A stretch of DNA of 64,000 nt from Rhodopirellula bahusiensis. GTDB taxonomy: Bacteria > Planctomycetota > Planctomycetia > Pirellulales > Pirellulaceae. The stretch's first letter is position 1. Every line of letters starts with the position of its first letter. Under the pieces are notes generated by a model. The model was not told the DNA's origin and made no database searches. It saw only the letters and a program-made list of their open reading frames with translations. A program made the translations under genes and the position numbers. Below are positions 48,009-57,124 of the stretch, in pieces. The DNA lies in assembly GCF_002727185.1 (NCBI RefSeq), contig NZ_NIZW01000001.1, positions 620,001-684,000 on the forward strand, read 5' to 3'.

Positions 48009-49550
48009 ATGAACTCCCCTCCGAAACACGCTGGGAATGCGATGGATCGCAATATGAAACCACGAGATCTGACTGGTCAGGACCGCGCCGATCGAACCGC
48101 CAAGGGCCGGTCTCGTCGTGGTTTGCTGGTCCGACGTGTTTCGTTGGCGATCCTGATCGCGTCGGTCACCGCTTCCGTCCATGCGGCCGATTCGCCGTCG
48201 AATGGGAACGCGAAATCCAGCCGAGTCTGGCAACCGCGGCCGTTGGCACTTCCGCCGACTTCCGCGACCGCCCCCGCATGGAAACCACCGTCGGCCCAAC
48301 CCGCCATAGTGGCTCCGGCTCCTCCGCCGGTCACCATCATCATGACCGCTCCGGTTCCAGCCGAAGAAGCTCCCAAGATCACACGGCGCCGCCAAACCTT
48401 TTCAAGTGACAGCGCCACAGCGTCGCTTGGAAAGACCGCATCATCGACTTCTCGTCCGATGCCCGCTTCAGACCCGATCAACCATCACGCTCGCACGGCC
48501 GAGCTCGCACAGTCGGCCGTCAGCCAACTTCGCAGCGCTCACTTCGCGGCACGTCGCGGCGCACTGCATACCGCGAAAGAGTCGGCGACTCAGACGCTTC
48601 GAATCATCGCCTCGCTGCGAGACTCCCAAACGGGAGGCAACCTGCACACGTCACAACTCAACGAAGCCATCACCGCGATTCGCGAATCGACGGACTTCAC
48701 CGGTCGCTACGGGCCGGTCGATCAAGCCGCATTGAACCGATTGGTCGAGGTGCACGAAACGCCTGCGCTTCACGGTGTGAACACATCGTTGTTGACCGCG
48801 GAACGTGCGATCGAAGCTTACCTGAACTACGCCCGTCAACGATGGGTCGAAGCCACCATCGGTGGACCGCTCGCCGCTGAAGCCACCATGATTTTGGCGG
48901 ACCTGGAATCCGCGACGCTCACGCCACAATCAAATTCGGATTTGACCGAATCACGTTCACGGTTGCACGCCTCGGAACTGGCGTTGATGTATCGACGTGC
49001 CGCCGTTGAGATCGGCCCCGACAACCCACAAGCCACCGCCGAGCTCGGTCGCAACCTACTCAGCCGTTCGATGCCTGCGATCGCGAAAGAATTGTTGCTG
49101 CTGAGCGTGCAACAGAAACCCACTCGACAAAGCGTCGAAGATTTGATGCGAGCGGCAAACGAATCGGGCGACGCCAATTTGGCTGCTGAGTGCCAGCAAC
49201 AACTCGCTTCGACGAATTTGCCCAGCGAACTTCCTGTTCAACTGATGTCGCCTTCGCAATTCGCGAAAACTCACCAGCAGTTCGCCGGTTCGGGTCAACA
49301 CATCGCGTCGAGCCAGCACAGCGCATCGCCGCAACATGCTGTGTCGAACCAGCAGACGACTCAGCAGCAACCTGCGTCGCATCCATACCCTCAAACGGCT
49401 TCGCGTCCGATGCCGCGAAACTCGATCAACCAAGGTCAGTTGATCGTGCCAGCACAAAACGGACGTTCGCCGCAATCACGAATCGTTGACCCGTCGATGC
49501 CCGCTGCTCCTTCTCGTTCGACAACGCCCCGCGGCGGTCTGTTTTGGTAA
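48009..49550 (+). CDS. Secreted TPR-like hypothetical protein with Pro- and Gln-rich ends
   Basis: A 513-residue protein (start ATG 48009; ATG 48042 and 48054 also fit). A basic stretch (RSRRGLLVRR) precedes a signal helix (VSLAILIASVTASVHA). A proline-rich linker (about 70-125) is followed by helices with TPR-like character (ELAQSAVSQLRSAHFAARRGALHTAKES; SELALMYRRAAVEIGPDNPQATAELGRNLL). A Gln/Ser/His-rich tail (residues about 410-513) is low complexity. It is 35 bases upstream of the polysaccharide export gene, so it probably shares its operon and envelope role. I do not recognise a family. Confidence 0.75.
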   Translation: MNSPPKHAGNAMDRNMKPRDLTGQDRADRTAKGRSRRGLLVRRVSLAILIASVTASVHAADSPSNGNAKSSRVWQPRPLALPPTSATAPAWKPPSAQPAIVAPAPPPVTIIMTAPVPAEEAPKITRRRQTFSSDSATASLGKTASSTSRPMPASDPINHHARTAELAQSAVSQLRSAHFAARRGALHTAKESATQTLRIIASLRDSQTGGNLHTSQLNEAITAIRESTDFTGRYGPVDQAALNRLVEVHETPALHGVNTSLLTAERAIEAYLNYARQRWVEATIGGPLAAEATMILADLESATLTPQSNSDLTESRSRLHASELALMYRRAAVEIGPDNPQATAELGRNLLSRSMPAIAKELLLLSVQQKPTRQSVEDLMRAANESGDANLAAECQQQLASTNLPSELPVQLMSPSQFAKTHQQFAGSGQHIASSQHSASPQHAVSNQQTTQQQPASHPYPQTASRPMPRNSINQGQLIVPAQNGRSPQSRIVDPSMPAAPSRSTTPRGGLFW

Positions 49551-49585
49551 TCCAAACCAACGCCCCCACCGTCCACCCGATTTCG

Positions 49586-51853
49586 ATGGATCGTCCCATG
49601 AAACCAACTCGTCTTCGATCGGCGTTTCGTCGCGTTTGCTTGGCAACCGGTTTGTTGTTGCCGTTGGTGTTCGCGGACACCACGTCCGCGCAGGAATTGG
49701 TCGCACCTGGACAAGCGACTCCCGCAACCGATGCGCGACCGACAATCTTGGGCGGCAGCACGGGCACGTTGCCCACACCGTCGTTTGCCATGGACGCCCT
49801 GCCGGACAATCCGCCCGTCAATGAAGACGAACTGCTCGAGGTCAACTCGCTTCGCGATTACCGGCAGCGGCTGGAAAAGCACAACTTGCGTGCTGAGCAA
49901 GCCAAGTTGGAAGCTCGCGCCCGTTTTGAATCACGCTCTCGCGATCTGATTCCCGGCCTGCCTGCAGGCGCCTCCCCACCCGAGACAACCGCGCCGCGCA
50001 AGAACTTATTGCCCGAAGCGATTCCAACGCCCGCGCCGGCAATGCCCTCCACACCGCCGCCAGTCCCACCGACCTTGAAGCCGCCTGCTGCTCAGCCGCA
50101 AAAAGCGCAGCCGCAAGCCGTCCAGCCTCGTACAGAACGGACTCGTACAGAACGGACTCGTACAGAACAGCCGGCCGCAGACGAGGAAACCTTGTTGGAA
50201 TTGCCGCCACCGCTGCGCCCTCGTCAGCGGCAAACGGATCGAACAACTCCCGCTCGTCCGCAACGCTTGGGCGGCAACGCGCCATCCACCAAGACGCAGG
50301 AGCTTCCGGAGTTCCGTCCAGTCCCGAATCGCAATCGAGCCCAACCGTCGACGCGTGACAAACAATCCAAGCGTCTCGATGCGCTAAGAAACGAAGACGC
50401 CGCCGTCGAATCTTCCAGCGATCTCGAAGCCCCGCGGAAGTCGCCTGCTTCAGAACCACGATCGACTCGACCGACGCCTCCATCCAAACGAGGCGACACC
50501 CCCCAACAACCAAACCGTGAACCGGAGACCGAGAAACCGGCCACTGATTCACCGGCACCTCGTTCGCGGTCGGTCGTCGACACCGAGACCATGGACTCGA
50601 CGCAATATTCGACCAACGCGAACCACAACGGATCCGCTCAAAGCCACACGGATGGAACTCCTTCGTGGCCGGACTTGATGCAAGATGAAGTCACACGTTG
50701 GCCATTGCCCGCTTCGTTCGCGTCGCACGGTGGAGGACCTTTGTCGGGTCATCCCAGCTCGGTCACCTGCTCGACCTGCGGTGGATGTGTGGATCGAAAC
50801 GGAGTCGGCGCCGAACGACTGAGCAAGACGCTTGGTGTTTGCACCGGAACCCGCCCCGCGTGCCAGTGCTGGCGCTGCCCTCAAAGCATGCCATTCAACG
50901 TTTACGGACCCGGCAACTACGTCGGACCTGCTCGCAGTGCACCGGTGCACGAATACCGATTGCGTGGCGGCGACCAAGTTCAGTTGACGTTTTTAATCAA
51001 GACCGTTCGCTCGGTGGGTGCATATCGACTAGTAGTCGGCGACGAATTGTTGATTGAATCTGAAGCCGATGAAAAGCTCACTCGCGGAACGCTCGAACGT
51101 GGTTTGGAAATCCAACCCGACGGAACGATCACGTTGCGTTTCATCGGCCAGATTCACGCGGCTGGGCAAACGATCAGCCAGCTTCGCGAATTGCTCAACG
51201 AACGCTACGAAGAGTACTACCCCGATCCTTCGATCGACGTGACTCCCGTTGCGACGGGCAACATCGCCCGACAGATTCGCGAAGCCATCAGTGGTTCCGA
51301 AGGATTCAACCCTCAACAAACCGTGCAAACGATCACGCCCGAGGGAACGCTTCGCTTGCCTCGTTTGGGTGCTGTGCCCGCTCAAGGCCTGACACTCAGC
51401 GAATTGAAACGAGAAATCATCCTGCGATACGACTCGATGTCGGCCGGCTTGGATGTCGAGGTTGTGCTGGAGCAGCAGGCTCCTCACTACGTTTATGTCC
51501 TCGGCGAAGTCACCACGCCGGGCCGATTTGAGATCGACGCACCAACGACCGTGCTCGGCGGGATCGCGTTGGGCAGCGGGTACGTGCCGGGTGCGAACCT
51601 GCGTCAGGTCGTGATTTTCCGCCGCGGTCCGAACTGGGAATTGCTGTCCACGGTGCTGGATTTGCGTGGCGCGATCATGGGCAAGGACTCCCGCCCGATG
51701 GACGAGATTTGGCTGCAGGACGGCGACGTGGTCATCGTCCCCCCCAGCCCGATCCGATTGTTCGATCGCTTCGTCAGCCAAGTCTTCACCGAGGGCGTTT
51801 ACGGAATTGTGCCATTCACTGGCTTTGGGTTCTCGTTCGACGAGGGCAACTGA
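49586..51853 (+). CDS. Wza-like polysaccharide export protein with long disordered N terminus
   Basis: A 755-residue outer-membrane export protein. A signal (LRSAFRRVCLATGLLLPLVFADTTSAQE) leads into a 400-residue Pro/Arg/Thr/Glu-rich region that includes TERTR repeats. The folded C-terminal part has a poly-export domain (HEYRLRGGDQVQLTFLIKTV to RFIGQIHAAGQTISQL) and SLBB-type beta-grasp domains (TLRLPRLGAVPAQG; YVYVLGEVTTPGRFEIDAPT). It ends IWLQDGDVVIVPPSPIRLFDR, the usual family signature. Four cysteines in the central part (TCSTCGGC and CQCWRC) are unusual. It probably exports a capsule made with the UDP-sugars from the epimerase genes at 42.8-45 kb. Confidence 0.88.
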   Translation: MDRPMKPTRLRSAFRRVCLATGLLLPLVFADTTSAQELVAPGQATPATDARPTILGGSTGTLPTPSFAMDALPDNPPVNEDELLEVNSLRDYRQRLEKHNLRAEQAKLEARARFESRSRDLIPGLPAGASPPETTAPRKNLLPEAIPTPAPAMPSTPPPVPPTLKPPAAQPQKAQPQAVQPRTERTRTERTRTEQPAADEETLLELPPPLRPRQRQTDRTTPARPQRLGGNAPSTKTQELPEFRPVPNRNRAQPSTRDKQSKRLDALRNEDAAVESSSDLEAPRKSPASEPRSTRPTPPSKRGDTPQQPNREPETEKPATDSPAPRSRSVVDTETMDSTQYSTNANHNGSAQSHTDGTPSWPDLMQDEVTRWPLPASFASHGGGPLSGHPSSVTCSTCGGCVDRNGVGAERLSKTLGVCTGTRPACQCWRCPQSMPFNVYGPGNYVGPARSAPVHEYRLRGGDQVQLTFLIKTVRSVGAYRLVVGDELLIESEADEKLTRGTLERGLEIQPDGTITLRFIGQIHAAGQTISQLRELLNERYEEYYPDPSIDVTPVATGNIARQIREAISGSEGFNPQQTVQTITPEGTLRLPRLGAVPAQGLTLSELKREIILRYDSMSAGLDVEVVLEQQAPHYVYVLGEVTTPGRFEIDAPTTVLGGIALGSGYVPGANLRQVVIFRRGPNWELLSTVLDLRGAIMGKDSRPMDEIWLQDGDVVIVPPSPIRLFDRFVSQVFTEGVYGIVPFTGFGFSFDEGN
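50127..50169 (+). repeat. 15-bp in-frame tandem repeat
   Basis: The unit CTCGTACAGAACGGA occurs at 50127-50141 and 50142-50156, followed by a partial third copy. It encodes repeated RTERTRTERTRTEQ in the disordered N-terminal part of the polysaccharide export protein. The length in multiples of three keeps the frame, so copy-number changes would lengthen or shorten the linker without frameshift. Confidence 0.85.
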
Positions 51854-51934
51854 TCGGTTTTCGAAAGTTGCTCCGGCGACTATTCTTTCGGGTACTCCAC
51901 TCGGAACACTTTCAACCGATTCCAGAGCCCTCTG

Positions 51935-53218
51935 ATGCACTATCAACCATTGCCGTTCGATCGCGAATTGATCGACCGAATCATTGAAGATCACCCCACG
52001 CCATTTGTCCTGTATCACGAAGACGGGATCCGTGACCGGGCTCGCGAATTGACTGATGCGTTCGCTTGGAACGAAGGTTTCCAGCAATATTTCGCGGTCA
52101 AAGCCACCCCCAACCCGCACATCGTCGCAATGATGGCCGAGGAAGGTGGCGGGGCGGATTGCAGCAGTGTGGCCGAGCTGATCACCTGCGAGCGTCTGGG
52201 CATCACCGGCCAAGATGTGATGTTCACGTCCAACAACACGACCATGGAAGAGTTCGAGATCGCCAACAAACTTGGCGCGATCATCAATCTCGACACACCA
52301 CATCACGTTGAACAAATCGCTCAACTGAGCCCGTTGCCGGAGATGGTTTCATTCCGCTTCAACCCGGGACCGGAACGCCAAGGCAACGTCATCATCGGCG
52401 ATCCCAAGGAAGCCAAGTTCGGCAGCACTCGCGAGCAACTGATCGATGGCTACCGTCGCTGTGCCGAACTCGGCATTTCGCGATTCGGTTTGCACGCGAT
52501 GGTCGTCAGCAACGAACTGAATATCGAAGCGTTGTTGCAAACCGCGGAAATGCTGTTTGAACTCGCCGCTGAAATCCATCGCGAAACGGGAATCTCGGTC
52601 GAGTGCATCAACCTCGGCGGCGGAATCGGTGTGCCTTATCAGCCCGGCCAAGACCCTGTCGATCTGCCTGCCTTTGGCGATGGTGTTCGCAAACTCTATG
52701 AGTCGATCTTGGTTCCCGCCGGAATCGCTCCCGTGCGAATCCTGATGGAAAACGGTCGTGCGATGACCGGGCCCTTTGGTTACTTGATCACCAAAGTCAT
52801 CAATCAGAAATCGTCCTACAAAGACTACGTCGGCGTGGACGCTTGCATGAGCAACCTGATGCGTCCGGGCATGTACGGGGCGTACCATCACATCACCGTG
52901 ATGGGCAAAGAAGACCAACCCGCGGATCGCACCGTCGACATCGTCGGATCGCTTTGCGAGAACAACGACAAATTCGCGATCGATCGCAAGATACCGGCCA
53001 CCGAAGTCGGTGACATCGCTGTCATCCACGATGCCGGAGCTCACGGCCACAGCATGGGATTCCAGTACAACGGTCGTCTTCGTTCCGCAGAGATCGTGTT
53101 CAACGACGCGGGTGAGTTCCGAGCGATCCGCCGCGCCGAAACGTTCGACGATTACTTCTGCACCGTCGACTTCGATTCCGTCAAAGTCGATCGCAAACAG
53201 TCAGCCACCGTTGGCTAA
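51935..53218 (+). CDS. lysA: Diaminopimelate decarboxylase (PLP-dependent)
   Basis: Removes CO2 from meso-diaminopimelate to make lysine. The 427-residue protein is a group IV PLP decarboxylase. PLP Lys is K56 in FAVKATPNP, and further marks are NLGGGIGVPY, ENGRAMTGPFGYL, DACMSNLMRPGMYGAYH (active-site Cys region) and HDAGAHGHSM near the C terminus. The related carboxynorspermidine or ornithine decarboxylases cannot be fully excluded. ATG at 51935 gives a good N terminus. It lies between the export gene and the ferredoxin with short gaps (81 and 88 bases). Confidence 0.9.
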   Translation: MHYQPLPFDRELIDRIIEDHPTPFVLYHEDGIRDRARELTDAFAWNEGFQQYFAVKATPNPHIVAMMAEEGGGADCSSVAELITCERLGITGQDVMFTSNNTTMEEFEIANKLGAIINLDTPHHVEQIAQLSPLPEMVSFRFNPGPERQGNVIIGDPKEAKFGSTREQLIDGYRRCAELGISRFGLHAMVVSNELNIEALLQTAEMLFELAAEIHRETGISVECINLGGGIGVPYQPGQDPVDLPAFGDGVRKLYESILVPAGIAPVRILMENGRAMTGPFGYLITKVINQKSSYKDYVGVDACMSNLMRPGMYGAYHHITVMGKEDQPADRTVDIVGSLCENNDKFAIDRKIPATEVGDIAVIHDAGAHGHSMGFQYNGRLRSAEIVFNDAGEFRAIRRAETFDDYFCTVDFDSVKVDRKQSATVG

Positions 53219-53252
53219 TCAACCACTTGCACGCTGGGCCTCCTAGCACGTT

Positions 53253-53266
53253 GGGCTCCCGAGCCC
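53253..53266. repeat. Short hairpin between lysA and ferredoxin
   Basis: GGGCTC-cc-GAGCCC is a perfect 6-bp palindromic stem 35 bases after the lysA stop. No T-run follows on either strand, so a terminator is only possible. Confidence 0.45.
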
Positions 53267-53306
53267 GGCGACTGATTTCATCACCACCCTTCCCTATCGA
53301 GTCTCC

Positions 53307-53669
53307 ATGCCCAAACTCACCGTCGAAAACGTTGGCACCTTTGAAGTCCCCGCTGGCAAACGTTTGATCAAAGCGTTGGTCGAAGAAGCTGGCACCGACC
53401 AATTGCACGCGTGCGGTGGTGTTTCCAGATGCACGACTTGCCGAGTGGAGTTCGTGGAAGGCGAACCTGAGCAGATCACTGAAGCCGAGAAAGAAACCCT
53501 CCGCGTTCGCGAAGTGACCGAGCCCGGCGTTCGGCTCAGTTGCCAAATCAACTGCGACCACGACATGACCGTCCGTGTGATCAGCCGCCTCGAAGGAAGT
53601 GGTCGGAAAGACCAAGGCGGCGCAGTCGCCGATGAAATTCAGCCCGCTCCCGAGTGGACCACGAAGTAG
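53307..53669 (+). CDS. 2Fe-2S ferredoxin
   Basis: A 120-residue plant-type [2Fe-2S] electron carrier. The cluster ligands are C36, C42, C45 and C79 in ACGGVSRCTTC and RLSCQ, with the usual beta-grasp residues (TFEVPAGKRLIKALVEEAG). An extended C-terminal tail (about 30 residues, Gly/Lys/Asp-rich) is longer than in typical ferredoxins. ATG at 53307 is natural. It converges on the sulfatase gene; the inverted repeat pair at 53681-53737 lies between them. Its redox partner is unknown. Confidence 0.92.
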   Translation: MPKLTVENVGTFEVPAGKRLIKALVEEAGTDQLHACGGVSRCTTCRVEFVEGEPEQITEAEKETLRVREVTEPGVRLSCQINCDHDMTVRVISRLEGSGRKDQGGAVADEIQPAPEWTTK

Positions 53670-53680
53670 TTCACTTCAAA

Positions 53681-53737
53681 GTGGCATAGGCCTCTGGCCT
53701 GTGGGGCACAAAATCACAAGCTAGAAGCTTATGCCAC
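53681..53737. repeat. Inverted pair of REP-like palindromes with compensatory stem changes
   Basis: Left arm GTGGCATAGGCCTCTGGCCT (53681-53700, then GTG) and right arm CACAAGCTAGAAGCTTATGC (53715-53734, then CAC) are 23-base inverted copies with four mismatches. The internal stem is AGGCC-tct-GGCCT in one arm and AAGCT-tct-AGCTT in the other. All four differences are complementary pairs that keep the stem. The spacer is 11 bases. The element lies between the stops of two convergent genes, six bases from the sulfatase stop, and may also terminate transcription. Confidence 0.85.
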
Positions 53738-53742
53738 AGGCG

Positions 53743-55086
53743 TTAGCGAGCTTGAGGTGGAATGATGTTGGCGAAAGAGTCGATCTTGGCCTGGAGCTTG
53801 CTTCGAATTTCTTTTTGATCGTCGGTCAAGGATTGCAGCGGAGACTTTTCGTTGCGGTCCATCTCAACGTCGAAGAACGATCCGTCGCCATACAGTTTGT
53901 AGCGTTGGTTGCGAGCAAATTCGCGAGCCTTGTTGGGACGCCCGTTTCGTTCATACCACATGAACATCGATTCGCGACCCTGCCCCTCGATGCCCTGCAA
54001 CACCGGCAAAAAACTCTGCCCATCGATGGTCAAATTCGCGGGAACTTCGGCGTCCGCGACTTCACACATCGTCGGCAAAAAATCGCTGAAGTCGATGATT
54101 TGCGATGTCAAACGCTGGGGCTGAATCACGCCTGGCCACTTCGCGATGCAGGTCACATGATTGCCCGCGTCGACCATCTCGCCTTTTGCACCCACGACCT
54201 CACCAAACCGAGTCTGGGTGACGATCGGTTTGTCGGTGCCGTTGTCTCCCGTGAAGATCAACAACGTATTTTCGCGAATACCGAGGTCGCCCAGTTTCTG
54301 ATCAATGCGGCCGACAATCTTGTCGACGTACGCGACCATGTCGCCGAAGTATTCTGGTTGGCCTTTGTAAGTCTTCGATCCATGCGACGTCGGATCCCAA
54401 TCTTCTGAATCAGGCGTGGGGCAAAACGGGCAATGAACGAGTGCCATCGGATAGTAGGCCAGGAATGGCTGATCACGATTCGTTTCCATGAAGTCGCAGA
54501 GGAAGTCCGCGAACAAGTCGGATGAGAACTCGCCTTCGTCGTAGTCTTCTTTCGTACCGTTTCGCTCAAGTCGTGGGTTGGGATACCGAGTGTCACGTTT
54601 TTGGCTGTCCATTCGTCCGCGAGTGTGTTGCCACAACAACGACTCTTCGAAACCAAAGTGCCGTGGCGAATCCAGCTCGCTTCCCAGTTGCCACTTTCCC
54701 GCGATGCAGGTTCGGTAACCAGCGGACTTCAACAGATGAGCAAACGTGGTCTGCTTCCGGTCAAGCATTCCAAACTTCACGTAGTTTCGCTTGTTGGTCA
54801 TGCCGGTCATCAGCTTGACTCGCGACGGCGTGCAGATGGGTTGCGAGTAACAATGTTCGAACCGCAGACCTTCGCTGGCAATCCGGTCGATATTGGGCGT
54901 TTGATAGTCGAGGGAGCCGTTGGATCCAATGCATTCAAATCCCATGTCATCGGCCATGATCAGCACGATGTTGGGACGGTCGCCGGAACGTTGTGGGCTG
55001 GGTTCGTCAGCCGGGACCGATGCCGCGGTGAAGGCCAATGAGCAGGCCAAGATGCCAAGTGTGGACCACAAAGTTTGCTGAAGCAT
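53743..55086 (-). CDS. Secreted sulfatase (arylsulfatase family)
   Basis: A 447-residue exported sulfatase of the alkaline phosphatase superfamily. After a signal peptide (MLQQTLWSTLGILACSLAFTAASVPA) come the metal Asp pair in IMADDMGF and the formylglycine signature C85-TPSR, which anaerobic or aerobic maturases convert to formylglycine. GKWQLG, TGDNGTDKP and HVTCIAKWPG give further active-site residues. Start ATG at 55086 places the signal peptide well; ATG at 55116 is possible. It probably strips sulfate from marine polysaccharides, consistent with the other glycan enzymes in the window. Confidence 0.92.
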   Translation of the reverse strand: MLQQTLWSTLGILACSLAFTAASVPADEPSPQRSGDRPNIVLIMADDMGFECIGSNGSLDYQTPNIDRIASEGLRFEHCYSQPICTPSRVKLMTGMTNKRNYVKFGMLDRKQTTFAHLLKSAGYRTCIAGKWQLGSELDSPRHFGFEESLLWQHTRGRMDSQKRDTRYPNPRLERNGTKEDYDEGEFSSDLFADFLCDFMETNRDQPFLAYYPMALVHCPFCPTPDSEDWDPTSHGSKTYKGQPEYFGDMVAYVDKIVGRIDQKLGDLGIRENTLLIFTGDNGTDKPIVTQTRFGEVVGAKGEMVDAGNHVTCIAKWPGVIQPQRLTSQIIDFSDFLPTMCEVADAEVPANLTIDGQSFLPVLQGIEGQGRESMFMWYERNGRPNKAREFARNQRYKLYGDGSFFDVEMDRNEKSPLQSLTDDQKEIRSKLQAKIDSFANIIPPQAR

Positions 55087-55137
55087 GTTGTTTCTCGGAT
55101 CAGTGTTTGGGCTCATCAGTTCCAGCTCAGTTGGAGT

Positions 55138-55596
55138 TCATTTGCTTCGAAAGATTCGCATCACACCGGATAACAATGCCAGCACACCAAGGGCCGGACC
55201 AATGGCCAGCAGCAACCGAGGCTGAGCGGCAACCACGACGATGCCAATCACGCCAGCGACCGCCAATCCAGGCGGCAACCATCGGGCGGGGCGTTTGAGA
55301 GAATCCCACGCCAGCCACAACGCTCCCAGGACCAAACCGACACGCAGCAACGCCGCCGTCACGAAGGCATGGGTCGACGCCGATCCCAGCGTTTCCTCAC
55401 CGATCCCCGCGAAATAGAACACTCCGCCCAGACAAAGCATGACCGCCGAGAGGATTCCGATGACATTTCGCCGCCAAGAACGCTCGGGTGTCGAAGCGGA
55501 AGTGTCCACCGGTTCACGCTTTTTCCCGCTCTCTTCACGCGATGTTTCCACCGCGGCTGCGAGCATCTTCAGTGCAATGCGTGAATAGTTTGGCAT
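55138..55596 (-). CDS. Small polytopic membrane protein
   Basis: A 152-residue protein starting MPNYSRIALK at 55596. An N-terminal charged part (residues 1-42) precedes about four hydrophobic helices (VIGILSAVMLCLGGVFYFAGI, AALLRVGLVLGALWLAW, GLAVAGVIGIVVVAAQP and LAIGPALGVLALLSGVM). It ends with a basic MRIFRSK. No family is recognised. The next gene on this strand, the sulfatase, begins 51 bases away, so they may be co-transcribed. It is divergent from the DUF1080 gene with about 150 bases between. Confidence 0.65.
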   Translation of the reverse strand: MPNYSRIALKMLAAAVETSREESGKKREPVDTSASTPERSWRRNVIGILSAVMLCLGGVFYFAGIGEETLGSASTHAFVTAALLRVGLVLGALWLAWDSLKRPARWLPPGLAVAGVIGIVVVAAQPRLLLAIGPALGVLALLSGVMRIFRSK

Positions 55597-55749
55597 GGCC
55601 ACCCTGGGCGGGAATCTCGGAGGTAAACAATTCCTGGAGTATACTGACAATCCGCCGAAGGTGCCCCGGCAAACCGCCACTGGCGTCCGGGCATCGGCTA
55701 TGTTCCGCCCGACTTTGCTCCCCTCCCCCCACAAAAACCAACCCATCGA

Positions 55750-57099
55750 ATGATGAAATCATCCTGGCTCACGTCCTTCCGTCGTGTTCGCACCCAATCA
55801 TGGGCATTTGCCTCACTCGTCTGCGTCAGCACCTGCTGCGGTTCGCTCGCCAATGCCGACGACGCACCCAAACAATCGGCACCTGCGAAGACTGAATCGC
55901 AAACTCCCGCAACCGAGATGCAATCGTTGTTCGATGGCAAATCACTCAGCGGTTGGACCAATCCGTACGAATGGGGCAAGACGGAAGTGGTCGATGGTGA
56001 AATCCACCTGACCGCCGACAAGAAGTTCTTCCTGGTCACCGAGAAAGTCTTCCACGACTACGAATTCGAAGGCGAAGTCAAACTTCCCGAAGGCAAATCC
56101 AACAGCGGCTTCATGGCTCGTGGACAAGTCAAACCGAACGAAGTCTTTGGGTACCAAGCCGAAGCCGACCCCACCGATCGTCGCTGGTCAGGTGGCCTCT
56201 ACGATGAACGTCGTCGCCAGTGGCTCAACCCGTTGTGGGATCAACCGGAAGCCCAAGCCGCATTCGATCGAGATCGCTGGAACCGCTACCGCATCCGCTG
56301 TGTTGGCAATCACTTGCAGTTTTTCATCAACGATGTCCCCACCACCGACTACTTTGATCCCGTTGATCTGAGCGGCCGAGTCGGACTGCAACACCACGGT
56401 GAAAAAGGCCAGACCTATCGGTTCCGAAACTTGAAGGTCCGCAACCTGGGCAGCCACGAATGGAAACCTTTGTTCGACGGCAAGTCATTGGACGGCTGGG
56501 AAACCGTCGGTGGCGGCACGTGGACCGTGGTCGACGGCATTCTGCAAGGCCGCGCCAGCAGCGAAGCCAACGAGCCCAACGGCATGCTGTACAGCAAGCA
56601 CCCCATGACCGACGGGACCTATCGAATCGAGTATCGATTCAAAAAGGGCGACAGTGGCTTCTTCGTTCGCAGTGAAATCACTGAGAACAAACCATTCGTC
56701 AAAGGCGTCCAGTGCGAAATCGATAACTCCGATGAAGTTGGCGGCCTATACCAAACTGGCGGAGCGGGTTGGTTGGTGCGTCCTCTGCATTACCTCGAAA
56801 CCGGATTCCCCAAAGACCGGCATGCCGTTGTCAATCGTCACTGGAAACAAGCCCGTGAAGGTTTGCAGCTTGACAAAAAACCAGTGACCTCCGGCGACGA
56901 TGAAACGCCTTGGAACATGATGACCGTCAGCGTTCATGGCAAACGCATCGTCGTTCACTTGAACGATTGTTTGGCCGTCGACCATGTCGTGGAAGACTTG
57001 GCTGACTCCGGAGTGATCGCCTTGCAACTGCACGGCAACCAAGACCTCGAAGTCGACTTCCGCAAAGTTGAAATGCTGGTCCCAACCAGCGAAGAGTAG
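55750..57099 (+). CDS. Secreted protein with two DUF1080 domains
   Basis: A 449-residue exported protein. After a signal peptide (VSTCCGSLANADDA) two DUF1080 (3-keto-disaccharide hydrolase-like) beta-jelly-roll domains lie in tandem. The first is at about 57-235 (LFDGKSLSGWTNPYEWG, SNSGFMARGQVKPNEVFGYQAE) and the second at about 240-445 (LFDGKSLDGWETVGGG, GDSGFFVRSEI, VQCEIDNSDEVGGLY). Each has the LFDGKSL.GW entry motif and a metal-binding-type loop. Such proteins are common in planctomycetes and act on sugars. The last 70 bases are duplicated 229 bases downstream (see the repeat entries). Confidence 0.88.
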   Translation: MMKSSWLTSFRRVRTQSWAFASLVCVSTCCGSLANADDAPKQSAPAKTESQTPATEMQSLFDGKSLSGWTNPYEWGKTEVVDGEIHLTADKKFFLVTEKVFHDYEFEGEVKLPEGKSNSGFMARGQVKPNEVFGYQAEADPTDRRWSGGLYDERRRQWLNPLWDQPEAQAAFDRDRWNRYRIRCVGNHLQFFINDVPTTDYFDPVDLSGRVGLQHHGEKGQTYRFRNLKVRNLGSHEWKPLFDGKSLDGWETVGGGTWTVVDGILQGRASSEANEPNGMLYSKHPMTDGTYRIEYRFKKGDSGFFVRSEITENKPFVKGVQCEIDNSDEVGGLYQTGGAGWLVRPLHYLETGFPKDRHAVVNRHWKQAREGLQLDKKPVTSGDDETPWNMMTVSVHGKRIVVHLNDCLAVDHVVEDLADSGVIALQLHGNQDLEVDFRKVEMLVPTSEE

Positions 57100-57124
57100 A
57101 GCTCCGTCCACGACGACAGGTGAC

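Noticed and set aside
47831-48409. 192-codon plus-strand frame overlapping the secreted TPR-like gene
   Set aside because: The other frame has a signal peptide and continues to a long helical protein, while this one is Arg/Ser-rich without structure.
51029-52324. 431-codon open frame on the minus strand
   Set aside because: It crosses the end of the export gene and the start of lysA in the antisense direction. Both sense genes have clear motifs.
55638-55645. AGTATACT as a -10 box for the DUF1080 or the small membrane protein gene
   Set aside because: It is a palindrome, so it fits either strand, but no reasonable -35 sequence lies 16-18 bases upstream in either direction.
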